Notes under the pieces: model-generated
Databases searched by the model: none
What the model was told of the DNA's origin: nothing
What the model saw: only the letters and a program-made list of their open reading frames with translations
Shown: piece by piece, positions 27,879 through 36,820 of the stretch
How positions within the stretch are numbered: position 1 is the first letter of the stretch
Layout of the letters: the number at the start of each line of letters is the position of its first letter
From: Arthrobacter castelli DSM 16402
GTDB lineage: Bacteria; Actinomycetota; Actinomycetes; Actinomycetales; Micrococcaceae
Direction: 5' to 3'
DNA length: 64,000 nucleotides
NCBI RefSeq assembly: GCF_000430705.1
Contig: NZ_AUMN01000009.1
Location: 105,815-169,814, forward strand
Program-made: the position numbers and the translations under genes

Positions 27879-28430
27879 TTAGCCGTGCAGTCCAGTAGGA
27901 ACCCAATAGCGGCGTTTGGCCACAGCACCGTTCCCGGTCTCGACTACATCCTCCAGCACCCCACCGCCGCGTTCAATCGTCCTGGCAGACGCTGCATTGT
28001 CGTCGTCGCACGTCACAAGCGCCGGGTCGATGCCCAGGTCCGCGGCGGCCCGAAGGGACTGACGGAAGATTTCCGTGGCATAGCCCCGGCGGCGGAACTG
28101 CGGCCGGACAGCATAACCGATGTGCCCGCCGACGTTCCGGAGGAAGGAGTTCAACTCGTGGCGGATGGACACCCGTCCCACGATCTCGCCAGCGGCTTCC
28201 GCAACGAGGAACGACGACGGCGCCCACCCGGCCGGCACATTCACTCCATGCCGTCGTTCGTCCAGGCGCCGCAGATAGCCGCTCCACGCCGTGTCCGGGT
28301 CGAAACCGAGCAGGAAATCGAAGTCCTCGCGCTGCAGTTCCCGGTGCGCCTGGTTTGCCTCTGCCTCGTCGGAAAGGGCCAGCGGTCGCAGCCACAACGG
28401 CGAAACGCTTCCGGCGGGTATGGTTTCCAT
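27879..28430 (-). CDS. GNAT-family N-acetyltransferase (RimJ/RimL-like)
   Basis: A 183-residue acetyltransferase. The acetyl-CoA-binding motif A region is GYAVRPQFRRRGYATEIFR and motif B contains VTCDDDNAASARTIERGGG. The C-terminal KRRYWVPTGL resembles enzymes that acetylate protein N-termini or small amines. Substrate unknown. It starts at ATG 28430. It lies 27 bases downstream of the winged-helix gene on the same strand. Confidence 0.83.
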   Translation of the reverse strand: METIPAGSVSPLWLRPLALSDEAEANQAHRELQREDFDFLLGFDPDTAWSGYLRRLDERRHGVNVPAGWAPSSFLVAEAAGEIVGRVSIRHELNSFLRNVGGHIGYAVRPQFRRRGYATEIFRQSLRAAADLGIDPALVTCDDDNAASARTIERGGGVLEDVVETGNGAVAKRRYWVPTGLHG

Positions 28431-28457
28431 TTCCCAAGTCTATGGTCGGGACAGCGC

Positions 28458-29567
28458 TCAGTCTCCGGCGCTCATGAACCATTCGTAGGCTTTTGCCGAA
28501 TGGGCGAAGGCCTCCGTCTCCTCCGTTGTCATTTCCTCGAATGGCTCGGCCGCGGCAGTCACGCCGCCTCGTCCGTCGGCCCGCCCCTTCGCTCGCCGCC
28601 AGGTTCCGGTCACCCGTGCATCACTGACCATGGTTGGCTTGAAAATCCCGTTCTTCCCGGGAATAACGCGTGGAACGTGTTCGGGGGCAAGGGTGTGCAC
28701 CCGATCCTGATAACCAATGAGATACTCATCGAATCCGGGCAGCGCATGCACCGCATCCGTTTCAGCCGGTAACGGCTCCTCCAGGCTCCGGCTCGCAACC
28801 CAATAGCTCGTTTCCTCGTGGACCAGTTCGGTCAGTTCGTCCCGGGCCAACTGCAGGCCGGTCCTGGCATCCCCCAAGGTCAGTTTCGCCCACCAGGCGA
28901 AGTCATTCAGAGACGCGGGGCCATGCCCGGTAAAGTAGCGGACGGCAAATTCGCGCAGTGCCTGGTCGCGGTCCGGCTGACATCCCGCCGGAACCCACTC
29001 GTCAAGGAGCACCAGTGCCTGCTGGGTCCCGTACGGCGGCCCCCAGCAGACAACCCCGGTGTGGGCGAGGTGCCAGATGATGTGATAACCCCGCTGGTTC
29101 GACGTCGGGATGCCTGCTTGTTCCAGCGCGGCCATAAACTCCTTGCGGCCCACCTCTGTTTGGCCTTCCAAGGTGCTCAGGGCGATATCGCGGGCATGGC
29201 TGAGCGTCGACTCGTCCAGTCCCAATTCCCGATGACGCCTCCTGGCGCTGGCGAGCGTTCGCTCCGCGGTCAGGGCGAGTATCCACCGCAGATCGGAAGG
29301 CAGCACGAAGAACAGCGTTCCGCGCATCGGCCAGGATCGTATGACCTCACCGGTGGACAGGGCACTGAGCACATCGGCACGGATGGCGCCCGGGGCGCGC
29401 AGACCGACCGCCCACAATGCCTGCCCGAAGTCCTGGGCCTGCATCGCCAAAAGCCGGCTGACGACGTCGGCCACTGACCGGTGTCCCTCGGACAGACCCT
29501 CCCCTTCGATGAGTTGGTTGGACAGCCGCAGCTGCAATAACCGCCTTCGGTCAATCCGCTGAGCCAT
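28458..29567 (-). CDS. Winged-helix DNA-binding domain protein (HTH_42 / YcaQ-like)
   Basis: A 369-residue protein of the HTH_42 family. The RSVADVVSRLLAMQAQDFGQALWAVGLR region and a central GYHIIWHLAHTGVVCWGP are typical. Related proteins are DNA glycosylases that unhook interstrand crosslinks (YcaQ, AlkX); whether this one cuts is open, since the catalytic QxQ-type motif can only be guessed at in AMQAQDFGQ. I chose ATG 29567 because the frame upstream to 29888 overlaps the divergent acetyltransferase gene. Confidence 0.82.
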   Translation of the reverse strand: MAQRIDRRRLLQLRLSNQLIEGEGLSEGHRSVADVVSRLLAMQAQDFGQALWAVGLRAPGAIRADVLSALSTGEVIRSWPMRGTLFFVLPSDLRWILALTAERTLASARRRHRELGLDESTLSHARDIALSTLEGQTEVGRKEFMAALEQAGIPTSNQRGYHIIWHLAHTGVVCWGPPYGTQQALVLLDEWVPAGCQPDRDQALREFAVRYFTGHGPASLNDFAWWAKLTLGDARTGLQLARDELTELVHEETSYWVASRSLEEPLPAETDAVHALPGFDEYLIGYQDRVHTLAPEHVPRVIPGKNGIFKPTMVSDARVTGTWRRAKGRADGRGGVTAAAEPFEEMTTEETEAFAHSAKAYEWFMSAGD

Positions 29568-29663
29568 GCATTCAGTATGGCCCGGGCACCACGTGGAATG
29601 GGAGGGCCCGGAGCAACTTCGCCGCACGGCACTGGCTGCGCTTCGTGGCATAACGTAGGTTCC

Positions 29664-30170
29664 ATGCAAAATGGTCTTGGAGTCCGGGAGGCAGAGTCGG
29701 CCGATCTTCCCGCCATCGATCAGGTCCACCACGACGCGGGCTTGCTCCGGGGTGATCACGCGCAGCTGGAAGCTGCCATTGCCGACCCGGGCCGGTTCGT
29801 CGTCGTCGCTGAGGTGGGTGGCCAGATGGCGGGTTGGGCGAAGACCCACTACTGGTCCGACGGCGATGGTGTGGCTCCTGCCGGCCACTATCTGGGCGGT
29901 CTCACCGTGGCGTCTGCGTTACGGCGCGGTGGGATTGGGTCAGCGCTGACTCAGGCCCGGTTGGAATGGATCTGGCAGCAGGCCCCGGAAGCCTGGTATG
30001 TCACCAACGCCCGGAACCACGCCTCCATCGCCTTGCATCGCCGATATGGCTTCGAAGAAGTGGCCCGCGCGTCCCGGTTCCACACCACAACATTCGCTGG
30101 CGGCCTCGGGATTCTATGGCGGGCAACGCCGTGGAGCCCTGCCCAGGTTCAATACAGCAGGAATACGTGA
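29664..30170 (+). CDS. GNAT-family N-acetyltransferase
   Basis: A 168-residue acetyltransferase. Motif A is LGGLTVASALRRGGIGSALTQARLEW and motif B is YVTNARNHASIALHRRYGFEEVAR. The substrate is unknown; the family includes amino-acid, aminoglycoside and protein acetylases. It starts at ATG 29664 and is divergent from the winged-helix gene, with 96 bases between them for both promoters. Confidence 0.82.
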   Translation: MQNGLGVREAESADLPAIDQVHHDAGLLRGDHAQLEAAIADPGRFVVVAEVGGQMAGWAKTHYWSDGDGVAPAGHYLGGLTVASALRRGGIGSALTQARLEWIWQQAPEAWYVTNARNHASIALHRRYGFEEVARASRFHTTTFAGGLGILWRATPWSPAQVQYSRNT

Positions 30171-30269
30171 CGACGCCGGTGACTTGCGCTTAATGGCGAT
30201 CACTTGCGCTTAATGAGGTTCTCGAACCAGCACTCACCTACAGCAGTGAACAGGAAGGAAGCGCGATCC

Positions 30270-31103
30270 ATGACAGCAGTACCCAACATCACGCTCAACG
30301 ACGGAACGGTCATCCCCCAGCTGGGGTTCGGCGTCTTCCAGATCAAGCCGGAGGACACCAAGGACGCTACGTTGGCCGCGTTGGAGACCGGCTACCGCCA
30401 CATCGACACCGCCCAGATGTACGGCAACGAGAAGCAGGTCGGCGAGGCGGTGCGCGAGTCCGGCATCGACCGCAGCGAGCTCTTTGTCACCAGCAAGCTG
30501 AACAACCCCTTCCACGCCCGAGAGGATGCACTGCGCGCGTTCGACCAGTCGTTGGAAGACCTGGGCTTCGACTACCTGGACCTGTTCCTGATCCACTGGC
30601 CGATGCCCGACGTCGGCGACTACGTTGACACGTGGAAGGCCATGGAAGAGATCGCCTCCTCCGGCCGGGCTCGCTCCATCGGGGTTTCCAATTTCCAGCC
30701 GCACCACCTCAAGCGCCTGCTGGACGAGACCGGCACCGTTCCGTCCGTCAACCAGGTTGAGGTACACCCCTACCTGACCCAGGATGAGGTCCGTGCCTTC
30801 AATGAGCAGAACAACATTGTCACGGAGGCCTGGTCGCCAATCGCAAAGGGCAACGTGCTTGGCGAAGACGTGCTGAAGGACATCGCCGGCCGCCATGGCA
30901 AGACCACGGCACAGGTCACCCTCCGCTGGCACGTCCAGCGCGGCGACATTGTGTTCCCGAAGTCGGTCACCCGCTCGAGGGTGGAAGAGAACTTGAATAT
31001 CTTCGACTTCGACCTCGCCGCCGACGACATGGCGGCCATCTCGTCCCTCAACCGGAATGAGCGCACCGGCCCCGATCCGGACACCTTCAACTACATTCCG
31101 TAG
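30270..31103 (+). CDS. Aldo/keto reductase (2,5-diketo-D-gluconate reductase type)
   Basis: A 277-residue NADPH-dependent oxidoreductase with an (alpha/beta)8 barrel. The catalytic tetrad Asp46, Tyr51, Lys76 and His109 is intact (YRHIDTAQMYGNE, TSKLNN, LIHWPMP), and FPKSVTRSRVEENLNIFDF binds NADPH. I chose ATG 30270, with AAGGAA in the expected region and the family N-terminus. It is followed by a strong terminator (31131-31174), so it is a single-gene unit. Confidence 0.9.
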   Translation: MTAVPNITLNDGTVIPQLGFGVFQIKPEDTKDATLAALETGYRHIDTAQMYGNEKQVGEAVRESGIDRSELFVTSKLNNPFHAREDALRAFDQSLEDLGFDYLDLFLIHWPMPDVGDYVDTWKAMEEIASSGRARSIGVSNFQPHHLKRLLDETGTVPSVNQVEVHPYLTQDEVRAFNEQNNIVTEAWSPIAKGNVLGEDVLKDIAGRHGKTTAQVTLRWHVQRGDIVFPKSVTRSRVEENLNIFDFDLAADDMAAISSLNRNERTGPDPDTFNYIP

Positions 31104-31130
31104 TTTCCGCTATCACGACTGCGACATGCA

Positions 31131-31174
31131 CGACGGCGGCAGGCATCCAGTGTGCCTGCCGCCGTCGTCATTTT
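31131..31174 (+). terminator. Intrinsic terminator after the aldo/keto reductase
   Basis: A 15-base perfect stem (31131-31145 with 31153-31167) around a 7-base loop, followed by CATTTT. This is the clearest rho-independent terminator in the window. Confidence 0.85.
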
Positions 31175-31226
31175 GCGTCCCTGTGGCCCTTTTTTATGCC
31201 GGGGCTCCGGTGCTTGACTGTAGGTC

Positions 31227-31715
31227 ATGGACGACACCATTCGGATCCGACGATACGAGGAACGGGACCGCTCCGCCTGCCTGGAGCTGTCGCACCGGCT
31301 CAAGGACGGCATGGCGCCCTGGCGGGACAACGGGAACCTTAACGACATCGTCAGCCAATGGGTCTCCGGTTCGATCGATGCTGCCACGTCGGCCGATGCC
31401 GCGTTTGCCGATGCAGCGTTTTTCGTCGCCGACAGGGGCGGGCGCGTGATCGGATTCGCGTCGGCGTCGCGCTCCACCCACTTCTCAGGCCAGCACGACT
31501 GTTATGTCGGCGAGCTGGTCGTATCTGAGATGGAAGCCGGCAATGGCGTAGGTCGCGCCCTGATGAACCGGGTCGAAGCCTGGGCGCAGGACCAAGGGCT
31601 CTCCCGCGTCATCCTCGACACGGGTGCCCGCAACACCGGTGCCAGGGATTTCTACGCCGCCCTTGGGTACGAGGACGAGGAAGTGAAGCTCAGCCGCGCC
31701 ATTCCGCCCGCGTGA
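31227..31715 (+). CDS. GNAT-family N-acetyltransferase
   Basis: A 162-residue acetyltransferase. Motif A is VGELVVSEMEAGNGVGRALMNRVEAWA and motif B is VILDTGARNTGARDFYAALGYEDEEVKLSR. It ends 12 bases before the kinase-like gene, so the two probably form a pair. Acetyltransferase and APH-type kinase genes are often neighbours in accessory regions, and a detoxification role is possible but not shown. Confidence 0.83.
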   Translation: MDDTIRIRRYEERDRSACLELSHRLKDGMAPWRDNGNLNDIVSQWVSGSIDAATSADAAFADAAFFVADRGGRVIGFASASRSTHFSGQHDCYVGELVVSEMEAGNGVGRALMNRVEAWAQDQGLSRVILDTGARNTGARDFYAALGYEDEEVKLSRAIPPA

Positions 31716-31727
31716 GAGACTCGGTCC

Positions 31728-32681
31728 ATGGTCAACGCTTCGGGGGTACGCATCAGTTGGACGGATGTTCCGGACCATGTTCAAGCCGGTGTTGAGCGGA
31801 TCCTCGACGGCACCGTCGTGCAGGCTGTCTCGCAGAGCGGCGGCTTCTCCCCAGGCACCGCAGACCGTGTACAGCTGCAGGACGGGCGGCGGTACTTCAT
31901 CAAGGCGGTGCACCCCGGGCTCAATAGCATCAGCCCGTCGCTGCACCGCAGGGAGCTTGCAGTTGCGGCCCGGGTTCCTGCCAACGCCCCGGTGCCGCGG
32001 TTGGTGGACGGCTTCGACGACGGCGACTGGGTGGCCTTGGTGTTCGAGGACATTGAGGGCCGCCACCCACACACCCCATGGCAGCGCGGGGACGTGATGG
32101 CGACCCTGCAGATGCTGGACGAACTCGCGGACACGACCGTCCCGACGGGACCGGGTCTTGCCTGGACCGCGGAGGACCTTAAAGGCGAGTTCAGCGGCTG
32201 GCAACGGCTCACCGATGATCCGTGGCCGGGGTTGGACCCGCTCGCTGCCGAACACCTCCCCGAGCTCGTCGACCTCGCGCAGCGAGGGTTGCCGGCGCTT
32301 GCCGGAGACTCGCTGGTTCACTCCGACCTGCGGGCGGACAACTTGCTGATACGTCCCGACGGACGAGTGGTGTTGGTCGACTGGCCGTTCGCATCCAAGG
32401 GGTGCGACTGGTTCGACATGCTGACCTTGTTGATCAACGTCGAACTCTACGGCGGCCACGACGTCGAACAACTCCTGGCGGCAACGCCTCGGCTCGCACG
32501 GGTCCCGGATGACAGGGTCAACGCGGTGCTGGCCGGGCTGTGCGGGTATTTCTATGACGCCGCCCGTAGTCCGCCGCCTCCCAGGCTGCCGACGGTGCGC
32601 CAATTCCAGCTCGACCAGGGTGATGTGGTGCTCGGATGGCTGGGCCGCCGGATGGGGTGGGCGCCGCAAAGCACGATGTAA
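31728..32681 (+). CDS. Phosphotransferase of the APH family
   Basis: A 317-residue protein-kinase-like fold enzyme. The catalytic loop is LVHSDLRADNLLI (HxDxxxxN) and the metal-binding Asp follows in VVLVDWPFASKGCDW. It is more similar in layout to the broad APH group than to any named aminoglycoside enzyme, so the substrate is open. It follows the acetyltransferase by 12 bases. Confidence 0.82.
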   Translation: MVNASGVRISWTDVPDHVQAGVERILDGTVVQAVSQSGGFSPGTADRVQLQDGRRYFIKAVHPGLNSISPSLHRRELAVAARVPANAPVPRLVDGFDDGDWVALVFEDIEGRHPHTPWQRGDVMATLQMLDELADTTVPTGPGLAWTAEDLKGEFSGWQRLTDDPWPGLDPLAAEHLPELVDLAQRGLPALAGDSLVHSDLRADNLLIRPDGRVVLVDWPFASKGCDWFDMLTLLINVELYGGHDVEQLLAATPRLARVPDDRVNAVLAGLCGYFYDAARSPPPPRLPTVRQFQLDQGDVVLGWLGRRMGWAPQSTM

Positions 32682-32789
32682 CACCAATGCCCGCACCGCC
32701 CGGCGTGTCGTAACCGACGCGCCGGGGCATGAGCGCTTTGGGGATTTGTTGGTGTTAATCCCTGTTGCGCCGCCCGGCCTGCCCGTCCC

Positions 32790-32833
32790 CGGCAGATCCG
32801 CCCAGGGCAGATCTGCCCACGGCAGAGAAATGT
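32790..32833. repeat. Palindrome and 15-base tandem repeats ahead of clpP1
   Basis: Two 15-base imperfect copies of GGGCAGATCTGCCCA (32790-32804 and 32805-32819) and the start of a third (from 32820) end about 35 bases upstream of the clpP1 start. The middle copy contains a perfect 14-base palindrome (32805-32818). The position suits an operator or promoter element. The known ClgR box does not match, so the binding protein is unknown. Confidence 0.6.
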
Positions 32834-32867
32834 GGTTCCCGGCGTCGTCGGCGGCAACGCTGGAGAC

Positions 32868-33479
32868 ATGACACAACAAATCGATTCCAGCCCCGGAGCC
32901 TTCGACGACCAACTGTCGCTGCGCCTGCTGCACCAGCGCATCGTGGTGCTCGGCACGGAGGTGGACGACGCCGTCGCCAACCGGATCAATTCCCAGCTGC
33001 TGCTGCTCTCCGCCGAAGACCCCCGCGCGGACATCAGCCTCTACATCAACTCCCCCGGCGGTTCGGTTCCGGCCGGGCTCGCCATCTACGACACCATGCG
33101 GCTGATCCCCAACGACGTCGGCACCCTCGCCATGGGATTTGCCGCCAGTATGGGCCAGTTCCTGCTGTGCGCAGGCACCGCCGGCAAGCGGCACTCGCTG
33201 CCCCACACCCGGATCATGATGCACCAGCCCTCGGCCGGCATCCGCGGCACCGCCGTCGATATCGAGATCCAGGCCGAAAACCTCACCTACACCAAGCGGC
33301 TGATGCACGAACTGCTCGCCGAACACACCGGCCAGCCGGCCGAGGCAATCGCCGCCGACAGCGACCGTGACCGGTGGTTCACCGCCGAAGAAGCACGGGG
33401 CTACGGAATGGTCGACCACGTGCTGGAGTCCCTCGCGAACGTGCGGCCATCGGGCACCCACCCAACGGCAGGAGTTTAA
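32868..33479 (+). CDS. clpP1: ATP-dependent Clp protease proteolytic subunit (first of a pair)
   Basis: A 203-residue serine protease subunit with triad Ser94 ([12 protein letters not shown]), His119 ([10 protein letters not shown]) and Asp168 (SDRDRWF). It forms the ring chamber that degrades proteins fed by ClpX or ClpC. I chose ATG 32868; a GGAG lies only 2 bases before it, so a leaderless start cannot be ruled out. clpP2 follows 2 bases after its stop. No clpX or tig is next to the pair, unlike the main actinobacterial clpP1P2 locus, so this is probably an additional pair. Confidence 0.92.
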   Translation: MTQQIDSSPGAFDDQLSLRLLHQRIVVLGTEVDDAVANRINSQLLLLSAEDPRADISLYINSPGGSVPAGLAIYDTMRLIPNDVGTLAMGFAASMGQFLLCAGTAGKRHSLPHTRIMMHQPSAGIRGTAVDIEIQAENLTYTKRLMHELLAEHTGQPAEAIAADSDRDRWFTAEEARGYGMVDHVLESLANVRPSGTHPTAGV

Positions 33480-33481
33480 TC

Positions 33482-34075
33482 ATGAGCCAGTACACCATCC
33501 CCCATGTAGTGGAGAAGACCCCGCTCGGCGAGCGCACCTTCGATGTGTTCAGCCGGCTGCTGCGCGAACGCATCATTTTCGTGGGAACGGAGATCGACGA
33601 CGACGTCGCCAACGTGATCATGGCGCAGCTGATTCACTTGGAGTCGGAGAATCCCGACCAGGAAATCGGGTTGTACATCAACTCCCCCGGCGGCTCGCAC
33701 ACCGCGTTGATGGCCATCTACGACACCATGCAGTTCGTCAAGACAGACGTATCGACGATCTGCATGGGCCAGGCCGCCTCCGCCGCGGCGATCCTGCTGG
33801 CCGCCGGAACCTCCGGTAAGCGCTTTATCCTCAACCACGCCAGGGTGCTGCTGCATCAGCCTTCCGGCGGCGGCGAAGGCACCATCTCCGACCTGAATCT
33901 GCAGGCCGCCGAGGTGCTGCGGGTGCGGTCGCAGGTCGAAGAAGTGCTCAGCCGGCACACCGGCCAGTCGGTGGCGCGGCTGCGGGCCGACACCGACCGC
34001 GACAAGATCTTCGATCCCCGGGAGGCGGTGGAGTACGGACTGGTGGACGAAATCATCACCACTCGTCCGTCGTAA
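33482..34075 (+). CDS. clpP2: ATP-dependent Clp protease proteolytic subunit (second of a pair)
   Basis: A 197-residue Clp peptidase with triad Ser100 ([12 protein letters not shown]), His125 ([10 protein letters not shown]) and Asp174 (TDRDKIF). It has the longer N-terminal segment (residues 1-15) seen in the second subunit of hetero-oligomeric ClpP rings. I chose ATG 33482 with GGAG 7 bases upstream, overlapping the clpP1 3' end. It would form a mixed two-ring particle with ClpP1. Confidence 0.92.
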   Translation: MSQYTIPHVVEKTPLGERTFDVFSRLLRERIIFVGTEIDDDVANVIMAQLIHLESENPDQEIGLYINSPGGSHTALMAIYDTMQFVKTDVSTICMGQAASAAAILLAAGTSGKRFILNHARVLLHQPSGGGEGTISDLNLQAAEVLRVRSQVEEVLSRHTGQSVARLRADTDRDKIFDPREAVEYGLVDEIITTRPS

Positions 34076-34129
34076 AAATGCGGATGGCCCCGTCCGATAC
34101 GCCTAAACACCAACGGTAAACTGGGGTCC

Positions 34130-34183
34130 ATGACCTCTCGTTTCAAGCAGCGAAGTGCTGCCTCCAACCTCGTCGGCCGATGA
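34130..34183 (+). CDS. Short reading frame overlapping the ctaA start
   Basis: A 17-codon frame (MTSRFKQRSAASNLVGR) that ends in an ATGA overlap with the ctaA start at 34180. A TAAACT -10-like box (34117-34122) lies 7 bases before its ATG, so the mRNA may be leaderless. It could couple ctaA translation to its own, or mark a frameshifted true start of ctaA. Its product is unlikely to be important in itself. Confidence 0.35.
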   Translation: MTSRFKQRSAASNLVGR

Positions 34184-35157
34184 GCACTCCATTTGTCTGG
34201 ATGGACCGTCGCGTCGACCTGAGCCGCCGCACGTTGCGATGGGCGACGACGACGGCGCTGGTCATGTCCGTGCTGATCGTCGTGGGCGGCTCCGTGGTCA
34301 GGGTCACCGGATCCGGACTGGGCTGTCCGGAGTGGCCCGCGTGCACCGAAAATTCGCTGTCCCCGACCCATGAGATGGGCATCCACGGGATCATCGAGTT
34401 CGCCAACCGGCTGCTGACCTTCGTCCTCTGTGCCGCGGTGGGATGGGCGATCGTCGCCGCCCGGCTACAGCGTGACCGACAGAAGAACATCACCAAATGG
34501 GGCTGGATCCAGTTCTGGGTGGTCGTCCTCAACGCCGTCGTCGGCGGTATGACTGTCTGGGCGGAGCTGAGCCCCTATGTGGTGGCAGGCCACTTCATCG
34601 CCGCGACACTGTTGCTGACGGCCGCGACCATCACGTGGGACAAGGCACGCAAGGTGGATTCGACGACCGGAACGGCGGCGCCGGACAGCGACCCCGTCAT
34701 CATGTCCCAGCTGCTGGTGTTCGTGACCGCTGTGCTGATCATCATCGGCACCGTCGTCACCGGAACGGGCCCGCACGCCGGCGACTCCGCCGAGATCCAC
34801 CGCATTCCGTTGGACTGGAGCATCATCACGGTCATCCATGGCACCGTGGCCGTCCTCGCAACGGTTATAGGACTCGTGATCTGGAGTTCGCTGCGCGACG
34901 GTTCCAATCCGGCGGCGCTGAAACGGAGCAAGATGTTCGTGGCGGTGATCGCAGCCCAGGGCGTCATCGGCATCGTCCAGAGCCTGACCAACCTGCCCGA
35001 ACTGATGGTTGTCCTGCACGTGGTGGGGGCGGCGCTCGTGTGGATCGGCGCCCTGCGGCTGCTGCTCGATACCCGGCGCCCCGTCCACAGCACCGTCACG
35101 GATACGGCAGGCACCGATCCGGCCGCCACGCATCCACGCCCGACCAAGCACACCTAG
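34180..35157 (+). CDS. ctaA: Heme A synthase
   Basis: A 325-residue multi-pass membrane protein of the CtaA/Cox15 family. It oxidises the C8 methyl group of heme O to give heme A for cytochrome aa3 oxidase. Eight predicted helices are present, with the first-helix GSGLGCPEWPACT motif, EFANRLLTF, GHFIAAT and the later HGTVAVLATVIG and LHVVGAALVWIG His motifs. No ctaB lies nearby, so heme O synthase must be encoded elsewhere. Start ATG 34180; its overlap with a 17-codon frame is described separately. It ends in a four-base overlap with the convergent lipoprotein gene. Confidence 0.9.
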   Translation: MSTPFVWMDRRVDLSRRTLRWATTTALVMSVLIVVGGSVVRVTGSGLGCPEWPACTENSLSPTHEMGIHGIIEFANRLLTFVLCAAVGWAIVAARLQRDRQKNITKWGWIQFWVVVLNAVVGGMTVWAELSPYVVAGHFIAATLLLTAATITWDKARKVDSTTGTAAPDSDPVIMSQLLVFVTAVLIIIGTVVTGTGPHAGDSAEIHRIPLDWSIITVIHGTVAVLATVIGLVIWSSLRDGSNPAALKRSKMFVAVIAAQGVIGIVQSLTNLPELMVVLHVVGAALVWIGALRLLLDTRRPVHSTVTDTAGTDPAATHPRPTKHT

Positions 35158-35918
35158 CGCCCGTATGTGTCCAGGAAGCCCACCACCCGGGTGATGAGCT
35201 TGTCGTCGAGCATATCCACTCCGTGCTCCTGGCCGGGCAACACCACCAAGGGTTTGATCGTGGCGGGTGCCTTGGCCGCGAATTCGCGTGTGGCGGCAGT
35301 GGCTCCGAGGGGATCGTCGGCGGCGGTGACGTAAAGCGTCGGCACATGCAGCCGCTTGGCAGAGCGAATCACCGGTGTGGTGCCCAACATCTCCTCCGCG
35401 GACAGGCTGACGACGGCGTCGGGAGGCTTCGTCGCCGAAGCGGCGGCGATAATCGTTGCCTTGGCGCCTTGCGATGCACCGACCAAAGCCAGATGACGGG
35501 CGCCATCCGCGCGCATCCGGGCCGAGACCCGTTCAATGTCGTCAGTCGGTGCACCGGCATAGTTGTACAGTGCGACGGCGAATCCGGCATCGGCCACCCG
35601 TTCCGCCAGCGGCAGCCATGAACACAGGTTCGACAGGGATTGGTTGGACATCACCACCGCGGCCGTTGCGCCCGGGTTGCCCAGCACCGCAACATCGATG
35701 GTGAAACCGCCGTCGGTGATTCGCAGGTGCCGAGCGTCGTCGTCCAGCGTGCAGCCACTGGGCCACGTTGACTGCGGTGACGGGCTGGAGGCATCGGTTG
35801 GCTTGGCCCCCGCGGTATCTGCTCCCGCGCATCCGGCCAGGAGACTTCCCGCCATCGCGCATGCGGCCAGCGCTTCGAGCAGCCTGACGGCGGACCTCTT
35901 CTGTGTCCGCATTGACAT
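35154..35918 (-). CDS. Exported alpha/beta hydrolase lipoprotein
   Basis: A 254-residue secreted hydrolase. The signal peptide (about 1-29) ends in the lipobox LLAGC with Cys30, followed by a Ser/Pro linker. The alpha/beta hydrolase domain (about 60-254) has the nucleophile elbow VGASQGAKA, Asp in TAADDPLGA and His in LPGQEHGVDM. The substrate is unknown. It starts 4 bases after the stop of the secreted-protein gene upstream, so both are probably one transcript. It starts at ATG 35918. Confidence 0.85.
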   Translation of the reverse strand: MSMRTQKRSAVRLLEALAACAMAGSLLAGCAGADTAGAKPTDASSPSPQSTWPSGCTLDDDARHLRITDGGFTIDVAVLGNPGATAAVVMSNQSLSNLCSWLPLAERVADAGFAVALYNYAGAPTDDIERVSARMRADGARHLALVGASQGAKATIIAAASATKPPDAVVSLSAEEMLGTTPVIRSAKRLHVPTLYVTAADDPLGATAATREFAAKAPATIKPLVVLPGQEHGVDMLDDKLITRVVGFLDTYGR

Positions 35919-35922
35919 TCAC

Positions 35923-36645
35923 CTATCCATGGAAGCGGAGCGAGGTGAGCATGGACTTCAACTTGTCATACTCGGCCGTTTCCATCCAGGCCCGGGCTTC
36001 GGACAGGGTTGAAACACCCGCCGGGTTCAATGTGCTGCCAAACATGGTGACACCGTTTTCGCCCAGGGGAACCTGGCCCTTCGACGTCGGGTAGGTGCCA
36101 TCGTCCGGAACAGGTCCGACCTCGATCCGGGCAGCGAACGTCAGCCGATCTCCGCCGCCATATGCCTCGAAGACATAATGCACCGGGTTGCCGGCGGGCG
36201 TCGTCAGCTCCGGCAGTGCTGCGGTATCCAGCACCGTATGGTGCACGGGTGGTCCGCTGGCTCCGTCTCCATAGAAGCCACCGATGAAGTGTGCCCGAAC
36301 CTGCCCGTGGGCGTTGTCGATCCTGTAGGCGGATTCGCTCAATCCCGACCCGGGCAGGGTGGGCGGCGGCACCGCGGATGCCTGCCAGGCGTGCGGAACC
36401 TGGAAACTGTAGAGTCCATCAGGTGTCGTGACGGTTGTCGATCGCGGGCTCCCGGTGTGGCCGGCGTCGGAATTCGACGCTGCGAACTGGCCACTGTGTT
36501 GCACTTGCCGGTAGATCTGATACGAGTTTTCGGAAGGGGACGTCGTCGTCCCGGTTCCGGCGCTGGCCGCCGTCGCACCGCCGGCGACCAATGCCGCGGC
36601 AGCTCCGGTGGCGAGCGTGCGTGATACTACGGATGCGACAGACAT
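35923..36645 (-). CDS. Secreted protein of unknown function
   Basis: A 240-residue protein with a Sec signal peptide (about 1-28, cleavage near TAASAG). The mature part resembles no family that I recognise. It has a beta-rich look (LYSFQVPHAWQASAVPPP, VHYVFEAYGGGDRLTFAARI) and no cysteine pair. It starts at ATG 36645, with AAGGAG 6 bases upstream. It lies with the lipoprotein hydrolase and is divergent from the MFS transporter. Confidence 0.75.
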   Translation of the reverse strand: MSVASVVSRTLATGAAAALVAGGATAASAGTGTTTSPSENSYQIYRQVQHSGQFAASNSDAGHTGSPRSTTVTTPDGLYSFQVPHAWQASAVPPPTLPGSGLSESAYRIDNAHGQVRAHFIGGFYGDGASGPPVHHTVLDTAALPELTTPAGNPVHYVFEAYGGGDRLTFAARIEVGPVPDDGTYPTSKGQVPLGENGVTMFGSTLNPAGVSTLSEARAWMETAEYDKLKSMLTSLRFHG

Positions 36646-36820
36646 TGATATCTCCTTAATGCATCATGTTGCTGTCACCGCCCCATAATTCCCCACCTGT
36701 TGACAAAGGGGAACCCTTGGCAGCGGAAGAATTTGACGCTGTGTTCGCACTCAAGCGGAAGAAATTGCCACTGAGCACGCCGGGTCGTCACCACCCTCAC
36801 TGCAGGATCAGATCTGTAAT

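Noticed and set aside
31485..33461. A 658-codon open frame on the minus strand
   Set aside because: It runs antisense through an acetyltransferase, a kinase-like gene and clpP1, all with clear families; the frame has no domain.
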